19,774 nucleotides of DNA, from assembly GCA_947381875.1 (NCBI GenBank), contig CANCXY010000029.1:1-19774 (forward strand), given 5' to 3'. The notes beneath the pieces were generated by a model, which saw only the letters and a list, made by a program, of their open reading frames with translations, had not been told where the DNA came from and did not search any database. How positions within the stretch are numbered: position 1 is the first letter of the stretch; the number at the start of each line of letters is the position of its first letter. The translations under genes and the position numbers were made by a program. The stretch comes from an uncultured Clostridia bacterium (GTDB lineage: Bacteria; Bacillota; Clostridia; Oscillospirales; Ruminococcaceae). Of this stretch, positions 1 through 6,952 are shown one piece after another.

Positions 1-84
1 CACGCGCAGGCCCGTTGTTTCGTAATCCAGCCTTTGCAGGTAGCTCACGGTTTCCACCGGAATTTGAACTGTTACAGGCTTCAT
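1..84 (-). CDS. Small protein of unknown function, 3' end cut by window edge
   Basis: An ATG at 84 opens a frame that stays open to base 1, giving 28 codons that begin MKPVTVQIPVET. A purine-rich Shine-Dalgarno site (AAGGGGGG) lies about 6 bases upstream. It starts 30 bp after the cysteine-ladder gene, in the same direction, so it is probably in the same operon. I do not recognise the family. The visible part is a beta-like stretch followed by a basic/acidic helix start. The C-terminus is outside the window, so no function is assigned. The frame is too short for length-based ORF calling, and the case for it rests on the ribosome site and the tight operon spacing. Confidence 0.65.
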   Translation of the reverse strand, partial: MKPVTVQIPVETVSYLQRLDYETTGLRV

Positions 85-114
85 ATCGTTTCCCCCCTTG
101 TCAGGTAACAGATG

Positions 115-645
115 TTATGTGGATTTTGAGACGGAATTGCCGCACCCGGAGACGCAGTTATCTTCGCAAATATGAAAGCATGATTGGGTACAGCCAGTGG
201 CGCAGTTGCTTTCGCACCCGCCCGTGCAGCCGTTTTCGCAGTCGTCACGGCATAACCTGCTGCATGAACCAGAGCATCCCCCGCTGCACCCCGTCGCACA
301 CCCTGTATAGCAGGTGCCGGTGCAGCCGCTTTTGCAGTCGGTGGCGGTCTTGTCTACGATGGCCCTCTGCGCCCATGCCGTGATGCGTGTTTCCAAGTTC
401 GCCAATTCCGCCTCTGTGACAATGCCGCCCGGCGCGGGCACAAGGTCCGGATTCACCGCCCGCATAGGGCCTGTCAGTTTTTCGATATGCTCTTTCTGGA
501 TGACGCGCCCCGCGGCGGGGGCGCTTGTGTAATCGTAGGCCGCGCCGCCGTACTCCGCCACGCTGCCGCTCTGGTTGCGCCGGAGCATCTCGGCCTTTAC
601 CTTTGCTTTGAGCGCGGTAAAGCGCTCCGCGCTGATTACAGCCAT
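115..645 (-). CDS. Cysteine-ladder (C-x3)n protein at end of tail operon, function unknown
   Basis: The product is 176 aa from ATG 645. An alternative ATG at 651 lies only 1 base from the GGGGG ribosome site, whereas ATG 645 is spaced 7. Residues 1-103 contain no cysteine: a helical start (ERFTALKAKVKAEM), a Gly/Tyr-rich stretch (AEYGGAAYDYTSAPAAG), then an acidic helix (TEAELANLETRITAWAQRAI). From residue 104 to 168 there are 17 cysteines, every one exactly four residues from the next, with Gly, Ser, Thr and Asn filling most spacers. The tail ends GNSVSKST. The gene follows the last fibre gene by 12 bp, so it is expressed with the tail. It could be a modified peptide precursor, a metal-binding rod or a disulphide-stiffened tail appendage; the sequence alone does not decide. 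NCBIfam has radical-SAM 'CXXX repeat peptide maturase' models, but I cannot test membership here. Confidence 0.85.
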   Translation of the reverse strand: MAVISAERFTALKAKVKAEMLRRNQSGSVAEYGGAAYDYTSAPAAGRVIQKEHIEKLTGPMRAVNPDLVPAPGGIVTEAELANLETRITAWAQRAIVDKTATDCKSGCTGTCYTGCATGCSGGCSGSCSRLCRDDCENGCTGGCESNCATGCTQSCFHICEDNCVSGCGNSVSKST

Positions 646-657
646 AGTCATGCCCCC

Positions 658-1326
658 TTACTTGTACGCCACCGGCACGCTCACCCAGGCCGAGCCGTTG
701 TAGTATTTCAGCCCGCCGGTGTTTGCGGTGGTGTCTATCCAGAGCGTCTTTGTATTGGATGGCGCGCTGGCCTGCGCGATGAACGGCGCGTTCGCGCCAA
801 TCTCGTCCAGCGTGAAGCTGATGTTCCCGCTGCCGTCCACGCTCTTTGTCTTGTTGCCGATGGTGAAATTGCGTGCCGTGCCCCACTTTGCCGTGGTGAT
901 AGCCGCCGTGCCGTCAAAGTTTGTGCCGTTGATGGCGCGCGGCGTAGCTAATTTCGTGGCCGATCCCGCATTGCCGGAAAGGCTTGTCTGCGCGGGGTGG
1001 ACGTGATCTTCCCGCGCGTATTTCGCGCTTGTCCCCACCGCCGCCGTGCCGTTAGCTTTCGGCGCGGCGCTGGCGGGCGTGTATGTCGTGTTGGTGTCCG
1101 GCGGCGTCTGCCATGTGCCGTCGCCGCGCAGATATTTCCCCTGCGCGCCCGCCGCCGGGGCGGGGGCCAGCCCTGCCGCGCCCGCCGCACTGGCCGACGC
1201 GCCTTTCATCACGACGGCGGCGGCCTTTGCGGCGTTGGCCGTGCTTTGCGCCGTCTGCACAGCCGCCTTTACCGCGTCTAACTCCTGATGGTTGACGCCC
1301 GGCACATTTACTGATCCATAGGCCAT
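658..1326 (-). CDS. Short tail fibre protein, paralogue of the adjacent S74 fibre
   Basis: The product is 222 aa. Residues 1-23 (MAYGSVNVPGVNHQELDAVK) are unique. Residues 24-178 are a near copy of residues 79-233 of the upstream fibre, including GKYLRGDGTWQTPPDTN, the EDHVHPAQT HxH motif, and the fibre signature AINGTNFDG. Residues 179-222 are a different ending (TLWIDTTANTGG, YYNGSAWVSVPVAYK) of a type common at the tips of phage tail fibres. It has no S74 chaperone domain. The ATG at 1326 lies inside the end of the previous fibre gene, overlapping by 19 bp, so translation is probably coupled. Role inferred: a distal fibre, or an alternative or accessory receptor-binding subunit. It could also be a tip protein that trimerises through the shared module with the S74 fibre. 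Confidence 0.82.
   Translation of the reverse strand: MAYGSVNVPGVNHQELDAVKAAVQTAQSTANAAKAAAVVMKGASASAAGAAGLAPAPAAGAQGKYLRGDGTWQTPPDTNTTYTPASAAPKANGTAAVGTSAKYAREDHVHPAQTSLSGNAGSATKLATPRAINGTNFDGTAAITTAKWGTARNFTIGNKTKSVDGSGNISFTLDEIGANAPFIAQASAPSNTKTLWIDTTANTGGLKYYNGSAWVSVPVAYK
793..1257 (-). repeat. Duplicated fibre module, downstream copy
   Basis: This encodes residues 24-178 of the short fibre and matches 1905..2369 of the neighbouring fibre gene in the same orientation. The best stretch, 1127..1209, is identical over 83 bp to 2239..2321. Elsewhere the two copies differ at scattered positions, including codon-level substitutions. Confidence 0.9.
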
Positions 1327-2603
1327 GTATTCCCCTCTCCTTCCCGCGCCGCAAGCGCCTGTTTCAGTGCGTCGATCTCCTGCTGCTGCACCTGCAGCAG
1401 GCGCACGATATAGGGCACAAAGCGGCTGTAATCCAATCCCTGTAAAAGCATGGGCGCGGCGGGGTCGTCCTCCTGACCGACGTCCGGCCCATAGGCGCAG
1501 ATCTCCGGGTACAGCGGCTCCACGTCCTCCGCCACAAAACCGCTTTGATTTTTCTCCCCGTGGATATAGTCAAAGTGCTGTGCTTTCAGCCCCAACAGCT
1601 TTTGCGCTTCCTCGCGCGTAATCTCGGAGAAATTCTCCTTGAACCGCCGGGCGGACTGTACATTAAAAGCGGACGCCAGCACAGGGGCATATTTTGCCTC
1701 GGTGTCGCTCGGCCCATCCTTGCGGCACAGCGTCTGGAAGCCGAACAGGTAGACACTGTGGAGCTTCGGATTCTGCGCCCGCAGGTATACCGCCGATTTC
1801 AGCGATTGGATGGTCGTTTCCGTCTGGCTGTTGTAATCGCCGAACGCTAAGTTCTGCACTTTTATGTTATTGTCGAACTGCGTGTGCGTGTGCCCCGCCG
1901 CCGCCGCGCCAATCTCGCTCAGCGTCCACGCGGCGTTTGCGCTGCCGTCCACACTTTTGGCGGTGCTGCCAATCGTCAGGCTGCGCGCCGTGCCCCATTT
2001 CGCTGTGGTAACAGCCGCCGAACCATCAAAATTTGTGCCGTTGATGGCGCGGGCTGTCGCGAGTTTGGTAGCCGTCCCCGCGTTGCCGGAAACCGCTGTC
2101 TGCGCCGGGTGGACGTGATCTTCCCGCGCATACTTCGCGCTTGTTCCTACCGCCGCTGTCCCCGGCGCTTTCGGCACGGCGGCTGCCGGAGTGTATGTCG
2201 TGTTGGTGTCGGGGGGCGTCTGCCATGTGCCGTCCCCACGCAGATATTTCCCCTGCGCGCCCGCCGCCGGGGCGGGGGCCAGCCCTGCCGCGCCCGCCGC
2301 ACTGGCCGACGCGCCTTTCATTACGACAGCGGCGGCTTTTGCGGCATTGGCTGTATTCTGCGCCGTTTGGGCGGCTGTTTTGGCGGCATCCGCTGTGCTT
2401 TGTGCCGTCTGGGCGGCTGTCTTAGCGGCATCTGCCGTACTTTGTGCTGTCTGGGCGGCGCTTTTCGCCGCGTCCGCCGCCGACTTCGCCGCCGCGATAT
2501 CCTTGTCCGCCGCCTCGGCCAGCTCGCCCACAAGCCCGCTTGTGAAGGTCTTTGCCGCCCTGGCCGTCTGCGATAGCTGTTCCAGGTTTGTGATTTTCCC
2601 CAT
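1308..2603 (-). CDS. Tail fibre with C-terminal peptidase S74 intramolecular chaperone
   Basis: The product is 431 aa. Residues 1-37 start with GKITNLEQLSQTARAAKTF. Residues 38-93 are four 14-residue Ala/Thr/Gln repeats, predicted as a trimeric coiled-coil stalk. Residues 94-233 hold the shared fibre module with the EDHVHP motif. GHTHTQF (237-243) is another HxH site of the kind that binds metal in trimeric fibres. Residues about 312-410 match the S74 chaperone: S317-ARRF-K322 has the Ser/Lys spacing of the autocleavage dyad, followed by GFVAEDVEPLYPE and LDYSRFVPYIV. A terminal coiled coil (VQQQEIDALKQAL) follows. In this family the chaperone folds the trimer and then cuts itself off, so a mature fibre of about 316 residues is inferred. 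The ATG at 2603 has a GAGGTGAG ribosome site. Confidence 0.88.
   Translation of the reverse strand: MGKITNLEQLSQTARAAKTFTSGLVGELAEAADKDIAAAKSAADAAKSAAQTAQSTADAAKTAAQTAQSTADAAKTAAQTAQNTANAAKAAAVVMKGASASAAGAAGLAPAPAAGAQGKYLRGDGTWQTPPDTNTTYTPAAAVPKAPGTAAVGTSAKYAREDHVHPAQTAVSGNAGTATKLATARAINGTNFDGSAAVTTAKWGTARSLTIGSTAKSVDGSANAAWTLSEIGAAAAGHTHTQFDNNIKVQNLAFGDYNSQTETTIQSLKSAVYLRAQNPKLHSVYLFGFQTLCRKDGPSDTEAKYAPVLASAFNVQSARRFKENFSEITREEAQKLLGLKAQHFDYIHGEKNQSGFVAEDVEPLYPEICAYGPDVGQEDDPAAPMLLQGLDYSRFVPYIVRLLQVQQQEIDALKQALAAREGEGNTWPMDQ
1905..2369 (-). repeat. Duplicated fibre module, upstream copy
   Basis: This encodes residues 79-233 of the S74 fibre. It is a direct repeat of 793..1257, with an 83-bp perfect core at 2239..2321. 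The copies are about 1.1 kb apart. Confidence 0.9.
2325..2492 (-). repeat. Four 42-bp tandem repeats coding a fibre stalk
   Basis: Four consecutive 14-residue units encode residues 38-93 of the S74 fibre. The two central units are the same peptide, TAQSTADAAKTAAQ, and the outer two are diverged. The 14-residue period equals two heptads, which fits a coiled-coil stalk whose length could change by whole units. Confidence 0.85.
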
Positions 2604-2670
2604 GCTCTCACCTCATTTCAAAGATGCGGGATGTGGAACGCCCCACCCCGCGCAAATCATCCGGGTTTTG

Positions 2671-2702
2671 TGTATCCCCCGCCCTGCGGGCGGAGGAATA
2701 CA
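2671..2702. repeat. GC-rich intergenic hairpin (CCGCCC-TGC-GGGCGG core)
   Basis: An imperfect inverted repeat with outer TGTAT/ATACA arms and a TGC loop. It lies in the 122-bp gap between two fibre genes, and nothing else was recognised in that gap. No T-tract follows on either strand. Confidence 0.75.
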
Positions 2703-2725
2703 CGGGAATCATCATCCGCGCCCGC

Positions 2726-3364
2726 TTACGCCGACACTTCGCCAAACACTTCCGTCAGCATTTCCGACACCTCGGTATCGGTAGCCACGCTGAACAGCAC
2801 AACTTCACTGCCGTTGATGCTGATGGCCCCGCTGCCCGCCGTGGCCTGTACGTTCGTCGCGCCCTCGGCCACGCCCGCCAGTTTGGTTTTCTCATCGCTG
2901 GTGTAGTCATTGGCGGACAGCCCCTTGCCGTCCTCTTTGGCGACGTACCCGGACAGGTCGACCGCCCAGTCGCCCACCTTCTCCACAGCGCCGTCGATCA
3001 CCATGTACTCATCGTACTTGTCGCCGTTTTTGGCGGTGCCTTTGGCCACCATGTAGATGTACTGCGCGGCGTCCTCGGCGGCGGGGTCGATGGCATCCAC
3101 ATTCTCAACGACCTTGCGTTTCAGGTGTTCCGCCCCCGCTACTGCGGCGGCTACCTGCTCCTGCGTCTGGTACTTCGCGTCGTTGGCGAGGTCGGAGACG
3201 TTGACGGGCAGGGTGATGTCGACCGCCTTATCTGTCACCGTCAGCGCCGTGCCGTTCACCTTGACGGCCTCCAGCACGTTCACGTCCCCGCACTTGTCCT
3301 TCAGGCGCAGTGCCAGGGCCTCCAGTGCGGAAAGTCTTGCTAATTTTGTCTTGTCGATTGCCAT
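2726..3364 (-). CDS. Fibre-like tail protein
   Basis: The product is 212 aa, starting MAIDKTKLARLSALEALALR, with a strong ribosome site (GAGGAGG, 9 bases before ATG 3364). Residues about 50-85 (LPVNVSDLANDAKYQTQEQVAAAV) are fibre-like. After that comes a beta-rich part, KGTAKNGDKYDEYMVIDGAVEKVGDW, then the widespread fibre signature LSANDYTSDEKTKLAGVAEGA. It ends in A-T-D-x4-EML-x2-VFG, a short motif also found at the end of the adjacent collar fibre. It sits between the collar fibre and the S74 fibre. Role inferred: a fibre shaft segment or adaptor. Its exact function is unknown. Confidence 0.8.
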   Translation of the reverse strand: MAIDKTKLARLSALEALALRLKDKCGDVNVLEAVKVNGTALTVTDKAVDITLPVNVSDLANDAKYQTQEQVAAAVAGAEHLKRKVVENVDAIDPAAEDAAQYIYMVAKGTAKNGDKYDEYMVIDGAVEKVGDWAVDLSGYVAKEDGKGLSANDYTSDEKTKLAGVAEGATNVQATAGSGAISINGSEVVLFSVATDTEVSEMLTEVFGEVSA

Positions 3365-3441
3365 AGTGTTTTTCCTCCTCTAAAAATTTTTTCTATTCTA
3401 CGGGCCGTGTGCCCGGAGAATCCTGTGTTTTGTGTCCATCA

Positions 3442-3459
3442 TCCCCGCCTGCGGCGGGA
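3442..3459. repeat. Short GC-rich hairpin in fibre intergenic gap
   Basis: Arms TCC(C)CGCC and GGCGGGA around a TGC loop, in the 127-bp gap 3365..3491. The rest of that gap is the A-rich leader and ribosome site of the downstream gene and otherwise shows nothing recognisable. Confidence 0.65.
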
Positions 3460-3491
3460 CAATGGGCACGCTTTTTGGCCGTGTGCCGCCG

Positions 3492-4460
3492 TCATTCCGC
3501 GCCGAACACCGCGTCCAGCATTTCTTTTGCGCTCTCATCCGAAGCCGCCGCGTTTTCCAGCATGCCCGCGCCGTCCACAGAGATCGTGCCGTCGTTCTCC
3601 ACGTCTACGCCGCCGCCGATTTTCACGCCGCCCAGCGTGTCCTTTGTCGCGGGCGGCAGTACATAGGTCTGTCCGCCGGTGCCCACAGCCAGGAAACCGC
3701 TCGCGTCGCCCGCCAAAGCCAAACTGGCCGGGATGGCCGTCGTGGGCGCTTTGCGCGCGAATACCCGCAAGACGCCCTCCCGCGTCTCGGCGAACGGCGC
3801 AAGCCCGCAGGCGTCCGCCGACGCCATGCCGCCCGGCAGCACCGTCAGGCAGGGGATCATCTTCTCCGCCGCCGAGGGCACGGAGATGTCACGCTGTACG
3901 GCATACCCGGTGCCGCTGCACGCCACCCACCCGGAAACCGGGATGGTGATATCCAGACGGCGCACCGCCAGCGCCTCGATCACCGTATCCATGTCATCCC
4001 ACGTCGTCAGCCCCACAGGCGCGGCGACCGAACATTCCAGCTCGTTCGAGATGATGAGCGTCAGCGGGAACGTGAACACGCACGGCGGATACGCCTCCCG
4101 ATACGCCGGAACCGTCTGCGGATAGTCGCCCAACGTGCCATAGAGGAAATCCGTCTCCTCGCCCGTGTCCGGGTCCGTCACGAACAGCATAAATTCCCAG
4201 AGCTGGAACGTCGGCGCACCGGGGTGCTGGCTGTTCGCGTATTGCAGGCTGATATGCAGCCTGTCATCTTCGTGCCGCCGCCCGCTGATGGCCCCGTCCG
4301 ATACAAAGCGCAAGAGTGTGTGCTGGTCTGCCAGCTCCGCCCCTTCGCCGATTTTCCCGCTGCCGAACGCCACGCGCGTGATAGGCAAAGGCCTCCCCAA
4401 TTCCAGCCCCGCCGCCACCGCCGCGCGGCCATGCGTCGTCAGTTTATAGGTATAGTCCAT
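3492..4460 (-). CDS. Tail-collar fibre protein (DUF3751-like N-terminus)
   Basis: The product is 322 aa. Residues 1-150 match the tail-collar fibre N-terminal domain: a YTYKLTTHGRAAVAAG start, ITRVAFGSGKIGEG, then an LWEFMLFVTDPDTGEE block and FLYGTLGDYPQ. This domain attaches fibres to the baseplate in P2-, Mu- and PBSX-type phages. Residues about 265-300 contain the DTLGGVKIGGGVDV/DGTISVDG motif common in fibre shafts. The end (A-S-D-x4-EML-x2-VFG) is shared with the next gene. It begins 3 bp after the xkdU stop with an AAGGAT ribosome site, so it is coupled to the baseplate genes. It corresponds in position to PBSX xkdV. Confidence 0.85.
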   Translation of the reverse strand: MDYTYKLTTHGRAAVAAGLELGRPLPITRVAFGSGKIGEGAELADQHTLLRFVSDGAISGRRHEDDRLHISLQYANSQHPGAPTFQLWEFMLFVTDPDTGEETDFLYGTLGDYPQTVPAYREAYPPCVFTFPLTLIISNELECSVAAPVGLTTWDDMDTVIEALAVRRLDITIPVSGWVACSGTGYAVQRDISVPSAAEKMIPCLTVLPGGMASADACGLAPFAETREGVLRVFARKAPTTAIPASLALAGDASGFLAVGTGGQTYVLPPATKDTLGGVKIGGGVDVENDGTISVDGAGMLENAAASDESAKEMLDAVFGAE

Positions 4461-4463
4461 CTT

Positions 4464-5291
4464 TTATCCTTCCCCCTTTGCAGTCATAACCGTATGCGCG
4501 CACCCGCGCTGACGCACGCGCGGCCCCTCGATGTCTTCCATCCCATTGGCAAGCTGCATCACAGACGCAAAGCGCCCGCCCGCGCGCACTGTGCCCGATA
4601 CCCTGGGCGCGGTCCAATCTTCGCGGCCCTGCAAAACCGCCCGTGCGCCCAGTGCGCCGCCCATATGCACAAGATGATGGGAATCGAACACGTCGGCTTT
4701 TTCCGCCATACCCAACTGTCCATGTGTGCCAAACCTGCCGCCCACGCGCAAGTTCTTCACCGCCGGGGGCATTTCTATATGGATACCCCATGTGAGGTTC
4801 ACAGGCAGGATCGGGTACAGCAGATAAATAATCTCCTGCGGCGTCAGGTGTACGCGCGTCAGCGCGCTGCCGTCGAACCACAGGCTGAGCGTGTAGTCCT
4901 CCACCGTCTCCCGGTGCGCACCCTCCCCGCACAGCCCGTCCAGCCACGCCCTAAGCCAGGTGATGGTATAGGGCGGGTGACGCATCAGCGCGGCTAAAAT
5001 CCGCGCCCGCCGCGTTTCGATGCTGTCGCTCGGCGCGGGCAGCAGATGCAATAGCGTCTCATACCGTTTCAGGCCAAAGTCGTCTGCGGTAAGTACAAAC
5101 TGGTTTATCAGTACCCGGTGCGCCCCCTGCCAGAGCAGCCTAAACTCGGGTTCCTCCGCCCGCAGCCCCGCCGACAGCTCCCGGTACGCCGCCATGAACG
5201 GCGGCAGGTAGCTCAACAGGTCAATATCTTCCGGCGGTTTGCCCACGGCGATTTCTGCATCCCAAACGGGGATCGGCTCCTGCGTATTCAT
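4464..5291 (-). CDS. xkdU: Baseplate protein XkdU/YmfQ family (DUF2313)
   Basis: The product is 275 aa from ATG 5291; a GTG at 5297 is only 2 bases from the GGAGGG ribosome site, so the ATG at spacing 8 is preferred. Family features are LLSYLPPFM near the start, LHLLPAPSDSIETRRARILAAL, and PYTITWLRAWLDGLCG. These are typical of the wedge protein that sits next to gpJ and carries the fibre. The C-terminal 90 residues (VGGRFGTHGQLGMAEKADVFD and RVSGTVRAGGRF) look like an added beta domain with a repeated G-R-F pattern. The start overlaps the stop of the baseplate J gene as ATGA, a sign of translational coupling. Confidence 0.87.
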   Translation of the reverse strand: MNTQEPIPVWDAEIAVGKPPEDIDLLSYLPPFMAAYRELSAGLRAEEPEFRLLWQGAHRVLINQFVLTADDFGLKRYETLLHLLPAPSDSIETRRARILAALMRHPPYTITWLRAWLDGLCGEGAHRETVEDYTLSLWFDGSALTRVHLTPQEIIYLLYPILPVNLTWGIHIEMPPAVKNLRVGGRFGTHGQLGMAEKADVFDSHHLVHMGGALGARAVLQGREDWTAPRVSGTVRAGGRFASVMQLANGMEDIEGPRVRQRGCAHTVMTAKGEG

Positions 5292-6544
5292 TTGCACAAC
5301 CCTCCCCCGTGGAACGTCTGCTGTTCGCGCAGCGCCTCGCCGCCCTTATCCTCAATGCCGTCCAATACAGGAATTTCCCGCTCACACAGCACAAGGTTTT
5401 TTTCCGCGCCGTTCACCGCCGTGCCGCCGATATCCAGCACGCCCTTCACTGCCAGCAGCCGCGTTTCTATCTGGCTGACGCGCACCACCAGCCGTTCACT
5501 GTCCGCCCAAGCCTTGCGCAGTTCCAGCAGATATTCTTCTATCGTCTCCGACAGCGCGCCGCGCAAAACATCCGCGCTATAGCCGGATTCAAACATCATA
5601 TGCGTTGTGATGTCTATGGGCACGGCCACCGCGCCCGTCACTTTCACCACATGGCCGATGGGTGCGGTGCCCGCCCCCTCGCCCGCATATTCCGTGGGGT
5701 CGACCGCCTGCTGTACGGCGTCCACCAGCGCGGGCGTCGGCGGGTTCCACTCGGAATCAATGAGCGTAATGCGCACCGTGCCGCCGACTGTCAGCTTCTT
5801 GTCCGCCGCCGCGCTGTATACTGCGTCCAGCCATGCGCGCGGCGCGGCGGGAAGTGTGCCGCGCACATTCTCATACCACGCGCGCACTGTTGTGTTTGGG
5901 ATAAGCTGCGCGGGGTTCAAATCGGCGTTCCAAACGGCCTGCACCTTGCACCCGCCCACGCCGGGAATGGCATTCACTTTCAGGATATAGTCGCGCCTGT
6001 TCCCGCCGAAAGCCGTTTCATCAAAGGAATCAAAATACCGCCTGCGCAGGGCCTCCGTTTCTTCCTCATCCTCGCCGGGTATCAGCACCTCGCACAGCTC
6101 GGCGCGCGCCAGGCCGGGCACATACTCGATAGGGGAAAGCCGCCCAAAGTATCGGTTGCCCTCCGCGCCCGCCGTCTCGCACTGCATCTCAAACACACCG
6201 GGGGACAGACGCCGCAAAGCCACATAGTTCAGCTCGCCCAAATTGAACCGCCTGCCGGTGATGTCCACGGTTTCAGGCTCCGCCACCGCCCGCAAAATCG
6301 CATGAGTGGCCGGGTATGGCGTGATACCGCGTTCCGCAGCGCGCAGAATCAGGTACTGCCGCGACGCCGTACCGCCAAACGATTCCGCCAGCACACGTTC
6401 CAGTTCAATGTATAGCTGTCCGATTTCGAGTGCCGCCGGGGCGTGCGCGTCGAACAGGACAGAGCCTTCGCGTTTGTCCAGCACCGCCGGGACGCGCCCC
6501 AGCATGCGCTCCAAAACCGCTTTGCAGGTATTCGCCTCAAACAT
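5288..6544 (-). CDS. xkdT: Baseplate J-like wedge protein (XkdT)
   Basis: The product is 418 aa, the usual size for the family. The N-terminus carries VLDKREGSVLFDAHAPAALE and LESFGGTASRQYL-type sequence (ERVLAESFGGTASRQYL), the GITPYPATHA region follows, and GNRRDYILKVNAIPGVGGCK marks the central conserved core. The C-terminal half has alternating beta strands (VKVTGAVAVPIDI, LVVRVSQIETRLLAVKGVLD). In P2 and PBSX this protein forms the baseplate wedge with XkdS and XkdU. It starts at ATG 6544, 3 bp after the xkdS stop, with a GGAG site 9 bases upstream. Confidence 0.93.
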   Translation of the reverse strand: MFEANTCKAVLERMLGRVPAVLDKREGSVLFDAHAPAALEIGQLYIELERVLAESFGGTASRQYLILRAAERGITPYPATHAILRAVAEPETVDITGRRFNLGELNYVALRRLSPGVFEMQCETAGAEGNRYFGRLSPIEYVPGLARAELCEVLIPGEDEEETEALRRRYFDSFDETAFGGNRRDYILKVNAIPGVGGCKVQAVWNADLNPAQLIPNTTVRAWYENVRGTLPAAPRAWLDAVYSAAADKKLTVGGTVRITLIDSEWNPPTPALVDAVQQAVDPTEYAGEGAGTAPIGHVVKVTGAVAVPIDITTHMMFESGYSADVLRGALSETIEEYLLELRKAWADSERLVVRVSQIETRLLAVKGVLDIGGTAVNGAEKNLVLCEREIPVLDGIEDKGGEALREQQTFHGGGLCK

Positions 6545-6547
6545 AGC

Positions 6548-6952
6548 TTATATCTCCACCTCCCTCTGCCCCTCAATCTCGCCGAAAACCGTATGCACCG
6601 TAAACAGCACATGCAGTACGCCGTGGCGCGGCGTCTCAAACACAAAATCCGTCACATCCGTAATCCGCTCATCACACATCAGCGCCTCCGTGATACGCCG
6701 TTCCAGCTCCGGGCAAACGTAGCTGATCGGCTGCCCGTAGAGGTCGAGCGTCTCAATGCCGTAATCGGCGCTGTAGATCAAATACTGGAACCGTTCGGTC
6801 AACAGCGCCTTATAGACAGCCTGTTCCATCGCGGGCAGTCCGTCCGCGCGCCCCGCGATCGTCTCGTCGGCGCGGCGCATGCGGTGGGTGTGCGTCGGCT
6901 GAATGGAAACAGCCCATTCCCCCTCCGGGAGTATCGGCGTTTGCGGTGTCAT
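6548..6952 (-). CDS. xkdS: Baseplate wedge protein XkdS family (DUF2634, gp25-like)
   Basis: The product is 134 aa. Conserved family features include a long helix AMEQAVYKALLTERFQYLIYSADYG, the LDLYGQPISYVCPELERRITEAL block, and the closing beta hairpin (VLHVLFTVHTVFG). This family is related to the lysozyme-like gp25/gpW wedge subunits that link sheath and baseplate. It is shorter at the N-terminus than some relatives. Start ATG 6952 overlaps the previous stop as ATGA. Confidence 0.88.
   Translation of the reverse strand: MTPQTPILPEGEWAVSIQPTHTHRMRRADETIAGRADGLPAMEQAVYKALLTERFQYLIYSADYGIETLDLYGQPISYVCPELERRITEALMCDERITDVTDFVFETPRHGVLHVLFTVHTVFGEIEGQREVEI

Noticed and set aside
2325..2492. 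CRISPR array
   Set aside because: The 42-bp units have no spacers, are coding, and give a coiled-coil peptide.
3432..4997. Long plus-strand open frame of 521 codons
   Set aside because: It lies opposite two well-supported tail genes, has no recognisable domain, is Arg/His/Pro-rich as expected for the reverse of GC-rich coding DNA, and lacks a ribosome site.
5309..6415. Plus-strand open frame of 368 codons opposite the baseplate J gene
   Set aside because: It is the antisense of a clear gpJ gene and shows no family features of its own.
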